A stretch of 64,000 nucleotides of DNA, taken from Rickettsiales bacterium. GTDB lineage: Bacteria; Pseudomonadota; Alphaproteobacteria; Rickettsiales; UBA998. The translations under genes and the position numbers were made by a program. The notes beneath the pieces were generated by a model that had not been told where the DNA came from, did no database searches, and was given only the letters and a program-made list of their open reading frames with translations. This document shows positions 49,114-58,760 of the stretch, piece by piece. The first letter of the stretch is position 1, and the number at the start of each line of letters is the position of its first letter. Where the stretch lies: assembly GCA_024304995.1 (NCBI GenBank), contig JAMWZD010000001.1:1-64000 (forward strand). Direction: 5' to 3'.

Positions 49114-51324
49114 TTATGAAATGCTCGCGCCTTTAACTTCTTTCTGCTCTGCCTGAGTTGCCAATGGTGACACAGTGTCTGAAGGATCGAAAAAGCTATA
49201 GGTGATGCCTTCAGCAAAATCTCCAAAATTCAGACTTTGCGCAACTTTTTCCAGTTTTTCGTCTTTCGGCACTTCATCAGAACCTGCAATTTCTGCCTGA
49301 CGTTGCGCTTGTGTTTCCAGCGCCTGCGCGCGGATTTCTGGGTTGCCCAGCGCATCTGCTATTGCCTGAGGGTCACGCTCCTGACCCAGACTATTCATAT
49401 ATTCTGTCATCATGGCTTTGTTTGACGGGCTTTCAAAAATGCCTTGCTCTGCCAATGCGTTCTTCACATTTTCAGCACCAAACTGCTCAGCCATTGCGTT
49501 AAACATGGCTTGTCCTTCTTCAAAAGTAACGCGCCCTTCGTTAGATTTATTAGCTTCCACCTGCCCTAATGCATCCGCAGATGGACGTGAATAGGCAACA
49601 GTCTGCGCTGAAGCGACCAGCGTTTCTTCCTGTTTATTTTCTTTTTGTGCATCAGGTGCATTTGCAACTGTTTGAGAAGCTGTTTCTTCCACCTCAACAG
49701 AGGATTGGCGAGAGCTGCGTCCATTGGCTTTTTCATCTGCCATGCGTGCAAGGTCTTCAAATGTATCAAGATCTCCATTTCTGATCGCATTCGTAACCTG
49801 CTCAGGATTATCATAATTTCGTTCAATGAAATTCTGCATAGCCGCTGCGATATATTTATCTTCCTGTTCAGGAGTTAATCCTTCTTCTTTTAGTGCCTCA
49901 TTAAAAGAGCCATTCAACTTTGCCAGATCCTGCACCAGCGGTTTTAGCTCATCTGCACGGCCTTCACGCTCAAGATTTTCATAAATTGGATAAATATCTT
50001 CGCCACGCAAATCATAATCTTTCACGCGCGGCACATTATCACGCTCAGGCGCTTCCTGCTGCTGCCTTTGACGGGCGCTTTCTGGCTGATCATATTCCAT
50101 TTCATAAGGCTGTACTTTGCCACGCAATGCCTGCTCAGACAAATGTTCCAATGCATTTGCATCAGATAAGCTCCCCTCTTTCAGCGATATAATTCTGTCA
50201 GTTGGGTTTTCTTCATATTGCTGTATAAAAAAGTTTAAGGATTCTGCAACCGCTTCTGCACTTGCTCTTTCTCCATTGCGTTTTTGCTCTGCCAATGCAC
50301 TATCAGGATACATCTCCGTAAGGTTACTGACGAGCGAATTTAACCTCATCAAGTTTCCATCGTTCGAATGGCTACGTGCTTCATCGTACAATCTATCAAT
50401 ATCATCACCATTCAGCTCATTTTTTGTGAATTTAAATGATTCATTATCACGATCAGATGATGGCTCTTCGCGCTGGCGTGAAGGCGGTTGCTGCTCTACT
50501 GGTTGCTGCTCGGCCGCGCCATATTTGTCATTAAGATAGACAGTCGCTTCATTGCTGAATTCTTCCCATGCGCCATAAGCACCTGCCTCAAGTGCAGGAA
50601 CCTTTTCAGGATGTTCTTTTTCTATCGTCTTGGCAATTTCTTTCCACATATCGGAATAGGCGCTGCTGCCGTCTACCATAGGCGCATGTTCAATTTCAGA
50701 ACCTGTGGTTTCGTTCAGATAATCAACAATGTCGCGCGTGCGATAATTAAATTCTTTCTCACCTAACTTATCAAAATCAAATGCCTGATGAAAGCGAACT
50801 AATGCTTCACTGCCACTGAGATTCCCACTTGGTCTATAATCACCACTTGGCTCTTCACGTCGAGAGCTACGAGACTCATACCTTCTATCATTATCACGCT
50901 CATATCTGTCATCACGATCATAAATCACATCATCACGATCACCTTCTTCAATAATAATTTCTTCGCGCGAGCTTTCACTGCGTGACCGTGTGCGACCACC
51001 ACGTCCTTCATATTCTACTTCGGATTCATAATCCACAATTATAGAGCTTCCACCGCTTCCAGGGTGCGTATGCCCGTGGTCAGGCACTTTTATTGTATGC
51101 TCATCAGGATGGTCTTCCCAACGTTCTTTTTCATGCTTATATTCTTCAATCTTCACTTCAGAACGACGCTGGCGTTCTTCATATCGCGCTTCGCGAGACT
51201 GGGTTTTGCGGTTGCGTTCACCACTTGGTATGCCGACACCAGTGCTTTTGTGAAGTTCCTCAGAAACATCCCCTACACCTTCAATAACCTCGGTTACATC
51301 ATTTAATATGTCTTTGATACCCAT
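49114..51324 (-). CDS. Large charged, probably disordered protein
   Basis: The 736-aa protein has no signal peptide. Its first 170 residues are extremely rich in Arg, Glu, Asp and Ser, with stretches such as YDRDDRYERDNDRRYESRSS. Later parts are helical and Gln/Glu-rich. Length and charge bias suggest a structural or scaffold role, or possibly an effector. I do not recognise any domain. It lies alone between efp and the mucR region. Confidence 0.7.
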   Translation of the reverse strand: MGIKDILNDVTEVIEGVGDVSEELHKSTGVGIPSGERNRKTQSREARYEERQRRSEVKIEEYKHEKERWEDHPDEHTIKVPDHGHTHPGSGGSSIIVDYESEVEYEGRGGRTRSRSESSREEIIIEEGDRDDVIYDRDDRYERDNDRRYESRSSRREEPSGDYRPSGNLSGSEALVRFHQAFDFDKLGEKEFNYRTRDIVDYLNETTGSEIEHAPMVDGSSAYSDMWKEIAKTIEKEHPEKVPALEAGAYGAWEEFSNEATVYLNDKYGAAEQQPVEQQPPSRQREEPSSDRDNESFKFTKNELNGDDIDRLYDEARSHSNDGNLMRLNSLVSNLTEMYPDSALAEQKRNGERASAEAVAESLNFFIQQYEENPTDRIISLKEGSLSDANALEHLSEQALRGKVQPYEMEYDQPESARQRQQQEAPERDNVPRVKDYDLRGEDIYPIYENLEREGRADELKPLVQDLAKLNGSFNEALKEEGLTPEQEDKYIAAAMQNFIERNYDNPEQVTNAIRNGDLDTFEDLARMADEKANGRSSRQSSVEVEETASQTVANAPDAQKENKQEETLVASAQTVAYSRPSADALGQVEANKSNEGRVTFEEGQAMFNAMAEQFGAENVKNALAEQGIFESPSNKAMMTEYMNSLGQERDPQAIADALGNPEIRAQALETQAQRQAEIAGSDEVPKDEKLEKVAQSLNFGDFAEGITYSFFDPSDTVSPLATQAEQKEVKGASIS

Positions 51325-51408
51325 AATACTAATATTTTAAATTATTCAATAACATTATAGTAGCACATGAATATGTCACTTTTGTGAATGTGACCAGAAA
51401 AAACGTTT

Positions 51409-51582
51409 TTAAAAGAACTGTTGCATATAATTGATAATGGTATGTGCTAGATTCTGTATATGCAGCAACGTAGCATTTGCCACCTGAGATAGCTGGCTGG
51501 CGATGGGCATACCCTGAATCTGCGGCCACATCACCAGTCCAACCAATATAAATGTTCCTAAAAATGCAGTATGAAACTTCAT
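51409..51582 (-). CDS. 57-aa putative membrane or secreted peptide
   Basis: ATG 51582 starts MKFHTAFLGTFILVGLVMWP, a good hydrophobic segment, followed by a helical tail ending in QQFF and TAA at 51411. It fills the gap between mucR and the charged protein gene. No clear ribosome site is seen, so support is moderate. A different minus-strand frame over the same DNA (51329-51592) lacks such features. Confidence 0.35.
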   Translation of the reverse strand: MKFHTAFLGTFILVGLVMWPQIQGMPIASQLSQVANATLLHIQNLAHTIINYMQQFF

Positions 51583-51595
51583 TGCAATTCAATTA

Positions 51596-52126
51596 TCAGA
51601 TATTTCCAATATTATGTCGTGTTGTCATAATGTCCGTACTTTTGACAATGCGCAAACGCCCTTTGCCCATTGGCAGACCGCCTTTTAATTTTGCAAATGC
51701 GGCTTGTTTCTTCTGTTTCAACGATTGTTTTCCAAGCCCAATATCTTTAGCCAGTTGGGAACGACGCTTTGCGTAATTCGGTGCAACCATCGGGTAATCA
51801 GGTGGCAGATTCCAGCGCTTGCGATATTCTTCAGGAGTCATGTCAAAATTGGTTTTCAGATAACGCTTCAGCATTTTCAGCTTTTTACCATCTTCCAGAC
51901 AGATGAGATATTCTGGAGTAATTGAAGCCTCAATATCCACCTCATGCCCCTGCACTTCAGAAGCACGTGTTGCATTACTATGCGTATGTTCCAGAGCAGA
52001 ATAAACGGTGCTGATCACATCTGCAACATCATCCAGTGATGTTTTATGCGTTTGCACATAAGATGCCACAATCTTCGCTGTTGCCTGCATCAACGCATTT
52101 GGCGTGTCTTTTGATTCTGAACTCAT
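51596..52126 (-). CDS. mucR: MucR/Ros-family transcriptional regulator
   Basis: The 176-aa protein matches MucR: IVASYVQTHKTSLDDVADVI, then EYLICLEDGKKLKMLKRYLK and NFDMTPEEYRKRWNLPPDYP. The fold is a zinc-finger-type nucleoid-associated regulator. The usual CxxC pair is reduced here to a single cysteine (YLICLEDG), so zinc binding may be lost, as in some alphaproteobacterial homologues. The C-terminus is longer than usual. It is divergent from cvpA. Confidence 0.88.
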   Translation of the reverse strand: MSSESKDTPNALMQATAKIVASYVQTHKTSLDDVADVISTVYSALEHTHSNATRASEVQGHEVDIEASITPEYLICLEDGKKLKMLKRYLKTNFDMTPEEYRKRWNLPPDYPMVAPNYAKRRSQLAKDIGLGKQSLKQKKQAAFAKLKGGLPMGKGRLRIVKSTDIMTTRHNIGNI

Positions 52127-52312
52127 AGTTAGTAACTCTCTTTAATTAATTTGATGTATTATAGCATGATACGTAATCATTACCAATATTAATTATATGA
52201 TAAGAAAGTGACAGAAATATTACTATTCCCCTAAATATATTGATGGTTGCCAACAAGGGGCAATGCATTGTATAGAGTGACTAGTTTTTTTCACTACGGA
52301 TAGAATATTGCT

Positions 52313-53047
52313 ATGGTAGATGCACAATTTCAGTTTAACTTATTTGACGGTATCGTTTTCACCATCCTTGGTGTTTCTGCCATAATTTCGCTGTTCCGAG
52401 GCTTCATTCGGGAATTTTTGTCTTTGATCACATGGTTTGGCGCAGGTCTGGTAACGCTTGCACTTGCAGATAATGTGATTGCATTTTTTGAAAATCACAT
52501 GGGCAGCGCCACCGCCGCCGCCATCATCGGAACGATGGGAACATATTTTGTCACTCTTCTGATTTTTGGCATGTTAAGCCGAACCTTTGTGCGTTATGTG
52601 CGTGACGGAACAGAAGTTGGCTGGGTGGATAACGTCATGGGGCTGTTTTTCGGCGTGTTTAAAGGCGGACTGATTATTGTACTGTTATTTATTATGGGTT
52701 CCTTTATTTTCAAATCTGGTGGATACCCTGCATGGGTGCAGAATGCAGCCACTCTGCCCACAGTGCAGGGCATCTCTTTAAAAGTGGCGCGGATGCTGCC
52801 AGATTATCTTGGCAATGCCATTCCTGAAGAATCACCTTTGGATGTTGCGGATGACTCCATCAATGAAGATATACCGTTAGATGTGCGAAATGAACCGCTG
52901 CAAGGAAATGCTGCCAACCTTGAGGAGCGCCTGCTGGAAGAAATGCAGCGTGCAAAGCAGGAACAGAACAAACCTGCGGGTGATGCATCCAAACTGGAGC
53001 AGTTGATTCAGGATGTGACGAGACCACGCGAAGAAGATTCTTTTTAA
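52313..53047 (+). CDS. cvpA: CvpA family membrane protein
   Basis: The 244-aa protein has four membrane spans in a CvpA domain (GVSAIISLFRGFIREFLSLI) and a charged cytoplasmic C-terminal tail. CvpA is linked to envelope homeostasis and is often encoded before purF, as here with a 30-bp gap. The tail (EERLLEEMQRAKQEQNK) is longer than in enterobacteria. Confidence 0.88.
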   Translation: MVDAQFQFNLFDGIVFTILGVSAIISLFRGFIREFLSLITWFGAGLVTLALADNVIAFFENHMGSATAAAIIGTMGTYFVTLLIFGMLSRTFVRYVRDGTEVGWVDNVMGLFFGVFKGGLIIVLLFIMGSFIFKSGGYPAWVQNAATLPTVQGISLKVARMLPDYLGNAIPEESPLDVADDSINEDIPLDVRNEPLQGNAANLEERLLEEMQRAKQEQNKPAGDASKLEQLIQDVTRPREEDSF

Positions 53048-53077
53048 ATACTCAATTTTTACCTTATATATACCCCT

Positions 53078-54544
53078 ATGCAACATACTCTCTTTCAATT
53101 TGATGACGACAAATTCCATGAAGAATGCGGCGTATTTGGCATTTATAATGTCAAAGATGCTGCTGAATATGTTGCATTAGGTCTGCACGCTCTGCAACAT
53201 CGCGGTCAGGAAGCGGCAGGCATCATCTCATATGATACTGTAACACGTTTCCACTCTCACCGCGCATTAGGGCTGGTGGGTGATACGTTCAATACACCCG
53301 ATATAGTGAAAAAACTGGAAGGACGCTCCGCCATAGGACATAATCGTTATTCCACATCAGGTGAGCCGTCACTGCGCAATGTGCAGCCATTATTTGCAGA
53401 ATATCATTTTGGCGGTCTGGCACTGGCGCATAATGGCAACCTGACCAATGCATATAGCCTGCGGGAAAAACTGAAAAATCAGGGTTGCCTGTTTCAGTCC
53501 ACCTCTGATACGGAAACTATTGTCCATTTACTCGCAACCAGCAAAAAAGCATCTACGCGCGAACGTTTGATTGATGCGCTCGAACAGGTGGAAGGAGCTT
53601 ACTCTCTTGTCACACTGACGGAAAATGAATTGATCGGCGTGCGTGACCCGCATGGTGTGCGTCCGTTAGTGCTTGGCACACTGGATGATGCGTTCGTGCT
53701 GGCATCTGAAACCTGCGCACTGGATATTATTGGTGCAACCTTCATTCGTGATATTGAGGCGGGTGAAATGATCGTTATCAATAAAGACGGCATTAATTCC
53801 ACCCACCCTTTCAAAAAAGTGCCAAAGAAATTCTGCATTTTTGAATATGTGTATTTCGCACGTCCTGATAGTGATCTTGAAGGCGTTAATATCTACGAAG
53901 CACGAAAATCTATAGGACGGGTGCTGGCGCAGGAAAAACCTGTCGAAGCAGATATGGTGATCCCCGTGCCTGATTCGGGCGTTCCCGCTGCCATTGGATA
54001 TGCTGAAGCATCTGGTATTCCGTTTGATCTGGGCATTATCCGCAATCATTATGTTGGTCGAACCTTCATTGAACCCACGTCACAAATCCGTGATCTGGGC
54101 GTGAAGCTGAAACATAATGCCAACCAGAACAGCATCAAAGGCAAACGCGTTGTGCTGGTGGATGATTCCATCGTGCGCGGCACTACTTCCCGCAAAATCG
54201 TTGCTATGGTGCGTGCCGCAGGTGCTGCCGAAGTACATATGCGCATTGCCAGCCCTCCTTCAACGCATAGCTGTTATTATGGCGTGGATACGCCAGAGCG
54301 CGGAGAATTGCTTGCCTCCCGCATGGATGTTGACGCAATGGCAAAACATATTCAGGCAGATTCCCTCGCCTTTATTTCAATTGATGGTTTGTATCAGGCA
54401 AGCGGGCAGGATAAGCGCGACAGCAAGCAACCGCAATTCTGCGATGCCTGCTTTACGGGGGATTATCCTGTATCTCTGCGTGATATGGATGAAGGCATGA
54501 ACAAGGTGAAACGCGATAATGTTTCCAGCATCAAGGAAGTGTAA
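53078..54544 (+). CDS. purF: Amidophosphoribosyltransferase
   Basis: The 488-aa enzyme makes phosphoribosylamine, the first step of purine synthesis. The glutaminase half begins with C17 in HEECGVFGIYN, which becomes the N-terminal nucleophile after propeptide removal. The PRPP-binding motif VVLVDDSIVRGTT is in the second half. Length and order behind cvpA are normal. Confidence 0.96.
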   Translation: MQHTLFQFDDDKFHEECGVFGIYNVKDAAEYVALGLHALQHRGQEAAGIISYDTVTRFHSHRALGLVGDTFNTPDIVKKLEGRSAIGHNRYSTSGEPSLRNVQPLFAEYHFGGLALAHNGNLTNAYSLREKLKNQGCLFQSTSDTETIVHLLATSKKASTRERLIDALEQVEGAYSLVTLTENELIGVRDPHGVRPLVLGTLDDAFVLASETCALDIIGATFIRDIEAGEMIVINKDGINSTHPFKKVPKKFCIFEYVYFARPDSDLEGVNIYEARKSIGRVLAQEKPVEADMVIPVPDSGVPAAIGYAEASGIPFDLGIIRNHYVGRTFIEPTSQIRDLGVKLKHNANQNSIKGKRVVLVDDSIVRGTTSRKIVAMVRAAGAAEVHMRIASPPSTHSCYYGVDTPERGELLASRMDVDAMAKHIQADSLAFISIDGLYQASGQDKRDSKQPQFCDACFTGDYPVSLRDMDEGMNKVKRDNVSSIKEV

Positions 54545-54607
54545 TGGTTGTTGACATTTTGTTAACGACAAGCTAATTTATAATTTGTTCTTTATTTATA
54601 GACGTAG

Positions 54608-55192
54608 ATGACTGCTCTTCTTGGTGTGAAGTCTGACGAGTCCAACGTTAAATCTAATTTTTCTCCATTAAATTACTTACTATATTGTTTTGTTGTTTTC
54701 TCAGTCATTGCTGGAGTTTTCCACTTGACCTCAGAGAAATACGACAAAACGTATTCCAAAGAAATACCCTTAAATGAAATAGAGCAGTTCAGGTGTCAGG
54801 TACGTGATGATAGCAATTTGGTTGAAGTATCTATAACTGATGCTTTCAGACCTTTCAGTGATGAAAAGGCATATGTAAAAACTTGTGTATATATGGTTGG
54901 GGATACTCCATCTAATACACGCGATATTGTGCTAGCTTCTGAAATACCAAATATTGATTGTCAAAATGTTGATGGTCATGCGAATGATATTTTCATGAAA
55001 GCTGAAAGGAGATTAAAGAAAAACAGTCTGCTAAATAGCTGTTACTGGAACAAAAAAGACAAATTGGTTGAGCAATCAACTCAACAAAAAAGTGAATCTG
55101 CAGAAAAAACTACAGTTGAACATTTTGAAGAGATGAACGTGCAACCACTGCCCGTTCCTCAACCACCAGACCCAAGTTTTTTGGATGAATAA
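54608..55192 (+). CDS. Membrane-anchored hypothetical protein
   Basis: The 194-aa protein has one N-terminal membrane span (NYLLYCFVVFSVIAGVFHLT) and an outer domain with spaced cysteines, then a Pro-rich end (QPLPVPQPPDPSFLDE). It is AT-richer than its neighbours. A strong terminator follows directly. The family is unknown to me. Confidence 0.65.
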   Translation: MTALLGVKSDESNVKSNFSPLNYLLYCFVVFSVIAGVFHLTSEKYDKTYSKEIPLNEIEQFRCQVRDDSNLVEVSITDAFRPFSDEKAYVKTCVYMVGDTPSNTRDIVLASEIPNIDCQNVDGHANDIFMKAERRLKKNSLLNSCYWNKKDKLVEQSTQQKSESAEKTTVEHFEEMNVQPLPVPQPPDPSFLDE

Positions 55193-55203
55193 ATAATTTA
55201 TCT

Positions 55204-55231
55204 CCTTCGCACTTTGCGAAGGATTTTTTTT
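55204..55231 (+). terminator. Rho-independent terminator between convergent genes
   Basis: CCTTCGC pairs with GCGAAGG over a five-base loop and is followed on the plus strand by ATTTTTTTT. It ends the hypothetical gene and lies at the stop of the convergent ELM1-like gene. Confidence 0.88.
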
Positions 55232-56198
55232 ACCGTTTCATCAATTCACGAATTTTCGCACCAATGCGTGCCGCCTCATCCAGCTTCACTGCTTTTGTCC
55301 AGAGTGGGTCATAATCCCTGATAGCTTTTAAATGCCCATGCTCCACCATTTGTTCCACAAAACGCTGATGCTTGTCTGAGACATTCTCTTTTCCAGCAAA
55401 ATAGTAAAGTGGTTTGGCGGTGTATGCCGCTTCAGAAATCATAGAAACGGAATCTGCCGTAACCACTACCCTGTCTGCCTGCGCAAGCCATGCATAATAA
55501 GGGTTGTCTCCCCCCTGCTCTGGCATATAACGTATCAGCTGCATATGGGGATATTCTTTTGCAAGCCGTTCAAATATGCTGTGCGCCAGCGCATTTGGTG
55601 TTCTGCGGCTGGTGGTCACCAGAAATGTTCCTCTTCCTGAAAAAGGCGCTAAAGATGCCACAAGTTTTTTGCCATCATCAATGGTGAACGCCCCTTGAGA
55701 GGTTTTTCCACCTATACATATTAATGTGTAGGGCTTTGCGTGCCTGTCTGCATTTAATGGGTTGCGTGAACGTGCCGTAAACAACATTTCATCCGTCAAC
55801 TGATGCGGCGCACCAAGCGTTGTCACCACATTGGAAGAATGCTGCGCACGGTCATGACGCGGCATGATTATCATATCAAAACGTATATGCGACCATTCAG
55901 GACGCATAATATGCACTAGTCGCGTGGCAGGATTGCGCGCTTTAATATGCGCCGCAATAGGGGCGCTGCGCCTGCCTGCAGAAATTACAATATCAGGATA
56001 GGGCGACGTTATTGCTGCGCGATGGTCTTTGGAAATGCCCCGCAACCCGTTGCCAAGCATAAAGTAATTTGGCAGATCTGCGAATTTATTGTAATGCAGT
56101 TTTTTTTCGGTGACGTGAAACCCCGTAGCTCGCGCAACTCCTAACACCTGATTTGCCGTGCCTGGTCGATAATCTGTTAATGCCCAACATTCTGTCAT
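55230..56198 (-). CDS. ELM1/DUF1022 family protein
   Basis: The protein (322 aa from ATG 56198) starts with CWALTDYRPGTANQVLGVAR, the signature of the family named after plant mitochondrial fission factor ELM1. It shows GRRSAPIAAHIKARNP and the C-terminal VVVTADSVSMISEAAYTAKP, which is glycosyltransferase-like. In bacteria the role is uncertain, probably in envelope sugar or lipid chemistry. The longer frame to 56291 lacks family sequence. Confidence 0.85.
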   Translation of the reverse strand: MTECWALTDYRPGTANQVLGVARATGFHVTEKKLHYNKFADLPNYFMLGNGLRGISKDHRAAITSPYPDIVISAGRRSAPIAAHIKARNPATRLVHIMRPEWSHIRFDMIIMPRHDRAQHSSNVVTTLGAPHQLTDEMLFTARSRNPLNADRHAKPYTLICIGGKTSQGAFTIDDGKKLVASLAPFSGRGTFLVTTSRRTPNALAHSIFERLAKEYPHMQLIRYMPEQGGDNPYYAWLAQADRVVVTADSVSMISEAAYTAKPLYYFAGKENVSDKHQRFVEQMVEHGHLKAIRDYDPLWTKAVKLDEAARIGAKIRELMKR

Positions 56199-56330
56199 AG
56201 ATGATACTAGTTTAGCGCGTGCAACGCCGCAGCGCCAACAATAAAGCGATATCATTATCAAAAACTTGCACTCTAATAATAGCTGTGCCATAGCTACTCT
56301 TGAAATAAACAGAAATTATCAGGTGATTAT

Positions 56331-57200
56331 ATGACTTTTTCTCTACGCTCAGCCCTGTTCACAACGGCTATTGCATTGACCATGATGGCATCTTCTGCAT
56401 CCCATGCGCAGGATGCAGCAAATTATACTATGCTGGAAGTGGACGGGAAGAAATTTTCTAAAGAGGACGTATTGTCCGTATGGCAGGAAATGTTTCCAAA
56501 AGGGTCTGCTCCCAGTTTTCAGGAAGTGGATGAGAATGTAAAGCAAGGTCTGGTTCGCGGCATTGTGGGCGAACAGCTGATTAATGATCAGGCAGTGGAA
56601 GCAGGTTTTGCTGACAAGCCTGAAATTAAGCAGCAAATTGAACGCATCAAAAAGAAAGTGATCGTTCAGGCATTTCTGGACGAAAAAGCGGCCAGCATCG
56701 TAACACCAGCGGCGGTGAAAGCGGAATATGACCGCATGAAAGAAAATAGCGGCGATGAAACAGAAGTTCGAGCCAGCCATATTCTGGTAAAAGATAAGGA
56801 AACGGCTGAAAAAATCCGCAAACAAATTGAAAATGGCGCAGATTTTGACTATCTCGCCAAAGAAAAATCCACGGACAAAGCCAGCGCAGTGGCAGGTGGT
56901 GATTTAGGATATTTCACAAAAGAGAAAATGGTGCCTGCATTTGCAGAAGCAGCATTTAAACTGGAAAATGGCGAAGTGTCCGAGCCTGTGGAAAGTGATT
57001 TTGGCTGGCACATCATCAAAAAAGTGGATGAGCGCAAAAAAGCATTGCCACCTTTTGCCGAGCAACGCCCCATTATTGAGCAGCAGTTAAAAGCAAAGGC
57101 GCTTTCTGACTATATTAATACGTTAGTTGAGAATGCTGACATCAATTATTATGCGCCAGATGGTTCAGAACTGAAATTTCAGCAAAAACTTCCGAAATAA
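56331..57200 (+). CDS. Parvulin-type periplasmic peptidyl-prolyl isomerase
   Basis: The 289-aa protein has a signal peptide (TAIALTMMASSASHAQ), an N-terminal SurA-like helical chaperone part and a PpiC domain beginning VRASHILVKDKETAEKI, with GGDLGYFTKEKMVPAF and SDFGWHIIKK. It folds outer-membrane or periplasmic proteins. It ends 3 bp before mlaE, so it may be cotranscribed with the lipid-transport genes. Confidence 0.92.
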   Translation: MTFSLRSALFTTAIALTMMASSASHAQDAANYTMLEVDGKKFSKEDVLSVWQEMFPKGSAPSFQEVDENVKQGLVRGIVGEQLINDQAVEAGFADKPEIKQQIERIKKKVIVQAFLDEKAASIVTPAAVKAEYDRMKENSGDETEVRASHILVKDKETAEKIRKQIENGADFDYLAKEKSTDKASAVAGGDLGYFTKEKMVPAFAEAAFKLENGEVSEPVESDFGWHIIKKVDERKKALPPFAEQRPIIEQQLKAKALSDYINTLVENADINYYAPDGSELKFQQKLPK

Positions 57201-57203
57201 CTG

Positions 57204-57977
57204 ATGAACCCACTACAATCTATCGGACGTTATAGCTTTTCGCTGATGCAGGCGATTGGCGCGCTGGTGCTGTTTGCCAAAAAGGGAGTGATGCCCATCA
57301 TTTCGCCTCCGTGGTATGGCAAGCAAATCCTCAAACAAATGATAGATATTGGCTTTTATTCCCTGCCCGTGATTGGGATGACCGCCATTTTCACAGGTGC
57401 GGTGCTGGCGCTGCAAAGCTATAGCGGGTTTTCGCGTTTTTCGGCAGAAAGCTCCATCCCCACAGTGGTGGTGCTGTCCATCACACGCGAGCTTGGCCCT
57501 GTGCTTGCTGGGCTTATGGTGGCTGGACGCATTGGCGCTGCCTGCGCTGCGGAGATTGGCACGATGCGCGTGACAGAGCAAATTGATGCTTTAGTAACAT
57601 TATCCACCAATCCGTTCAAATATCTGGTGTTTCCGCGTTTGATTGCAGGTGTTGTAACCCTGCCATTTCTGGTGTTGATTGCAGATATTATTGGCGTGAT
57701 GGGCGGTTATCTTGTCAGCGTCTATAAACTCGGCTTTTCGGCAGGACCTTATATTAACAACACTTTGCAGTTCCTTGAATTTCAGGATGTGTTTTCAGGG
57801 TTGGTAAAAGCCTCTGTCTTTGGCTTCATCATCACGCTTATGGGGTGTTATCACGGGTATCATTCGCGTGGCGGCGCACAGGGTGTAGGCTCTGCAACCA
57901 CTCACGCGGTGGTCTCAGCTTCCATCCTCATCCTGCTGAGCAATTACATTCTCACCGAACTTTTCTTTTCCATGTAA
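57204..57977 (+). CDS. mlaE: MlaE lipid-transport permease
   Basis: The 257-aa inner-membrane protein matches MlaE/YrbE: GMTAIFTGAVLALQSYSGF, SITRELGPVLAGLMVAGRIGA and IGTMRVTEQIDALV. With MlaF it forms the core of the phospholipid transporter. The ATP-binding gene follows after 10 bp. MlaD and MlaB genes are not present in the window. Confidence 0.94.
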   Translation: MNPLQSIGRYSFSLMQAIGALVLFAKKGVMPIISPPWYGKQILKQMIDIGFYSLPVIGMTAIFTGAVLALQSYSGFSRFSAESSIPTVVVLSITRELGPVLAGLMVAGRIGAACAAEIGTMRVTEQIDALVTLSTNPFKYLVFPRLIAGVVTLPFLVLIADIIGVMGGYLVSVYKLGFSAGPYINNTLQFLEFQDVFSGLVKASVFGFIITLMGCYHGYHSRGGAQGVGSATTHAVVSASILILLSNYILTELFFSM

Positions 57978-57987
57978 TGAGCCTTTC

Positions 57988-58758
57988 ATGAGCGATACTC
58001 CAAAAATTTCCGTAAATAACATTAGCAAGTCCTTTGGCACAAAAGACGTGCTGCGCGGGGTTTCGCTGGATATTGCGGAAGGTGAATCCTTCGTGCTTAT
58101 TGGCGGTTCAGGCACGGGAAAATCCGTATTGCTGAAATCCATATTAGGATTGATGACACCTGATTCTGGGGAAGTGTTGATTGATGGCAAAGACACGGTG
58201 CATCTTTCCGCCAGTGAACGTGAAGATTTAATGCATAAATTTGGTATGTTGTTTCAGGGCGGTGCATTGTTTGATTCTTTGCCCGTATGGGAAAACATCA
58301 CCTTTTCCACGCGACGTGCGCAGGGTTTAAGCAAAAAACAGGCGCAGCAACAGGCGATTGAAAAACTCTCGCAAGTGGGTTTAAAAGAAGATGTGGCGTT
58401 TCAGTTTCCATCTGAACTTTCAGGCGGGATGCAAAAACGCGTTTCCCTTGCTCGCGCCATCTGCGGTGACCCCGAAATTATCTTCTTTGATGAGCCGACA
58501 ACAGGGCTGGACCCTATTATGTCTGGTGTGATCAACCAACTCATCATCAAATGCTGCAAGGATATTGGCGCAACGGCGGTGACCATCACCCATGATATGA
58601 CCAGCGCCCGCACCATTGCAGACCGCGTTGCGATGATTTATGATGGTGACATATTGTGGCAGGGTACACCAGAAGAAGTAATGACCACTGACCATGCGCA
58701 TGTCCGTCAGTTTGTCTCTGGCAATGCTGAAGGTCCGATCACGGCTGGGAATAAGTAA
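57988..58758 (+). CDS. mlaF: MlaF lipid-transport ATPase
   Basis: The 256-aa ABC ATPase shows Walker A GGSGTGKSVLL, the signature LSGGMQKRVSLARA, Walker B IIFFDEPTTGLDP and the H-loop ITHDM. It powers MlaE. The gene stops just before a frameshifted lipoprotein gene on the other strand. Confidence 0.95.
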   Translation: MSDTPKISVNNISKSFGTKDVLRGVSLDIAEGESFVLIGGSGTGKSVLLKSILGLMTPDSGEVLIDGKDTVHLSASEREDLMHKFGMLFQGGALFDSLPVWENITFSTRRAQGLSKKQAQQQAIEKLSQVGLKEDVAFQFPSELSGGMQKRVSLARAICGDPEIIFFDEPTTGLDPIMSGVINQLIIKCCKDIGATAVTITHDMTSARTIADRVAMIYDGDILWQGTPEEVMTTDHAHVRQFVSGNAEGPITAGNK

Positions 58759-58760
58759 AT

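Noticed and set aside
51329-51592. 87-codon minus-strand frame over the gap after mucR
   Set aside because: Its product lacks a coherent membrane or domain pattern, whereas the overlapping 57-aa frame has a clear hydrophobic start.
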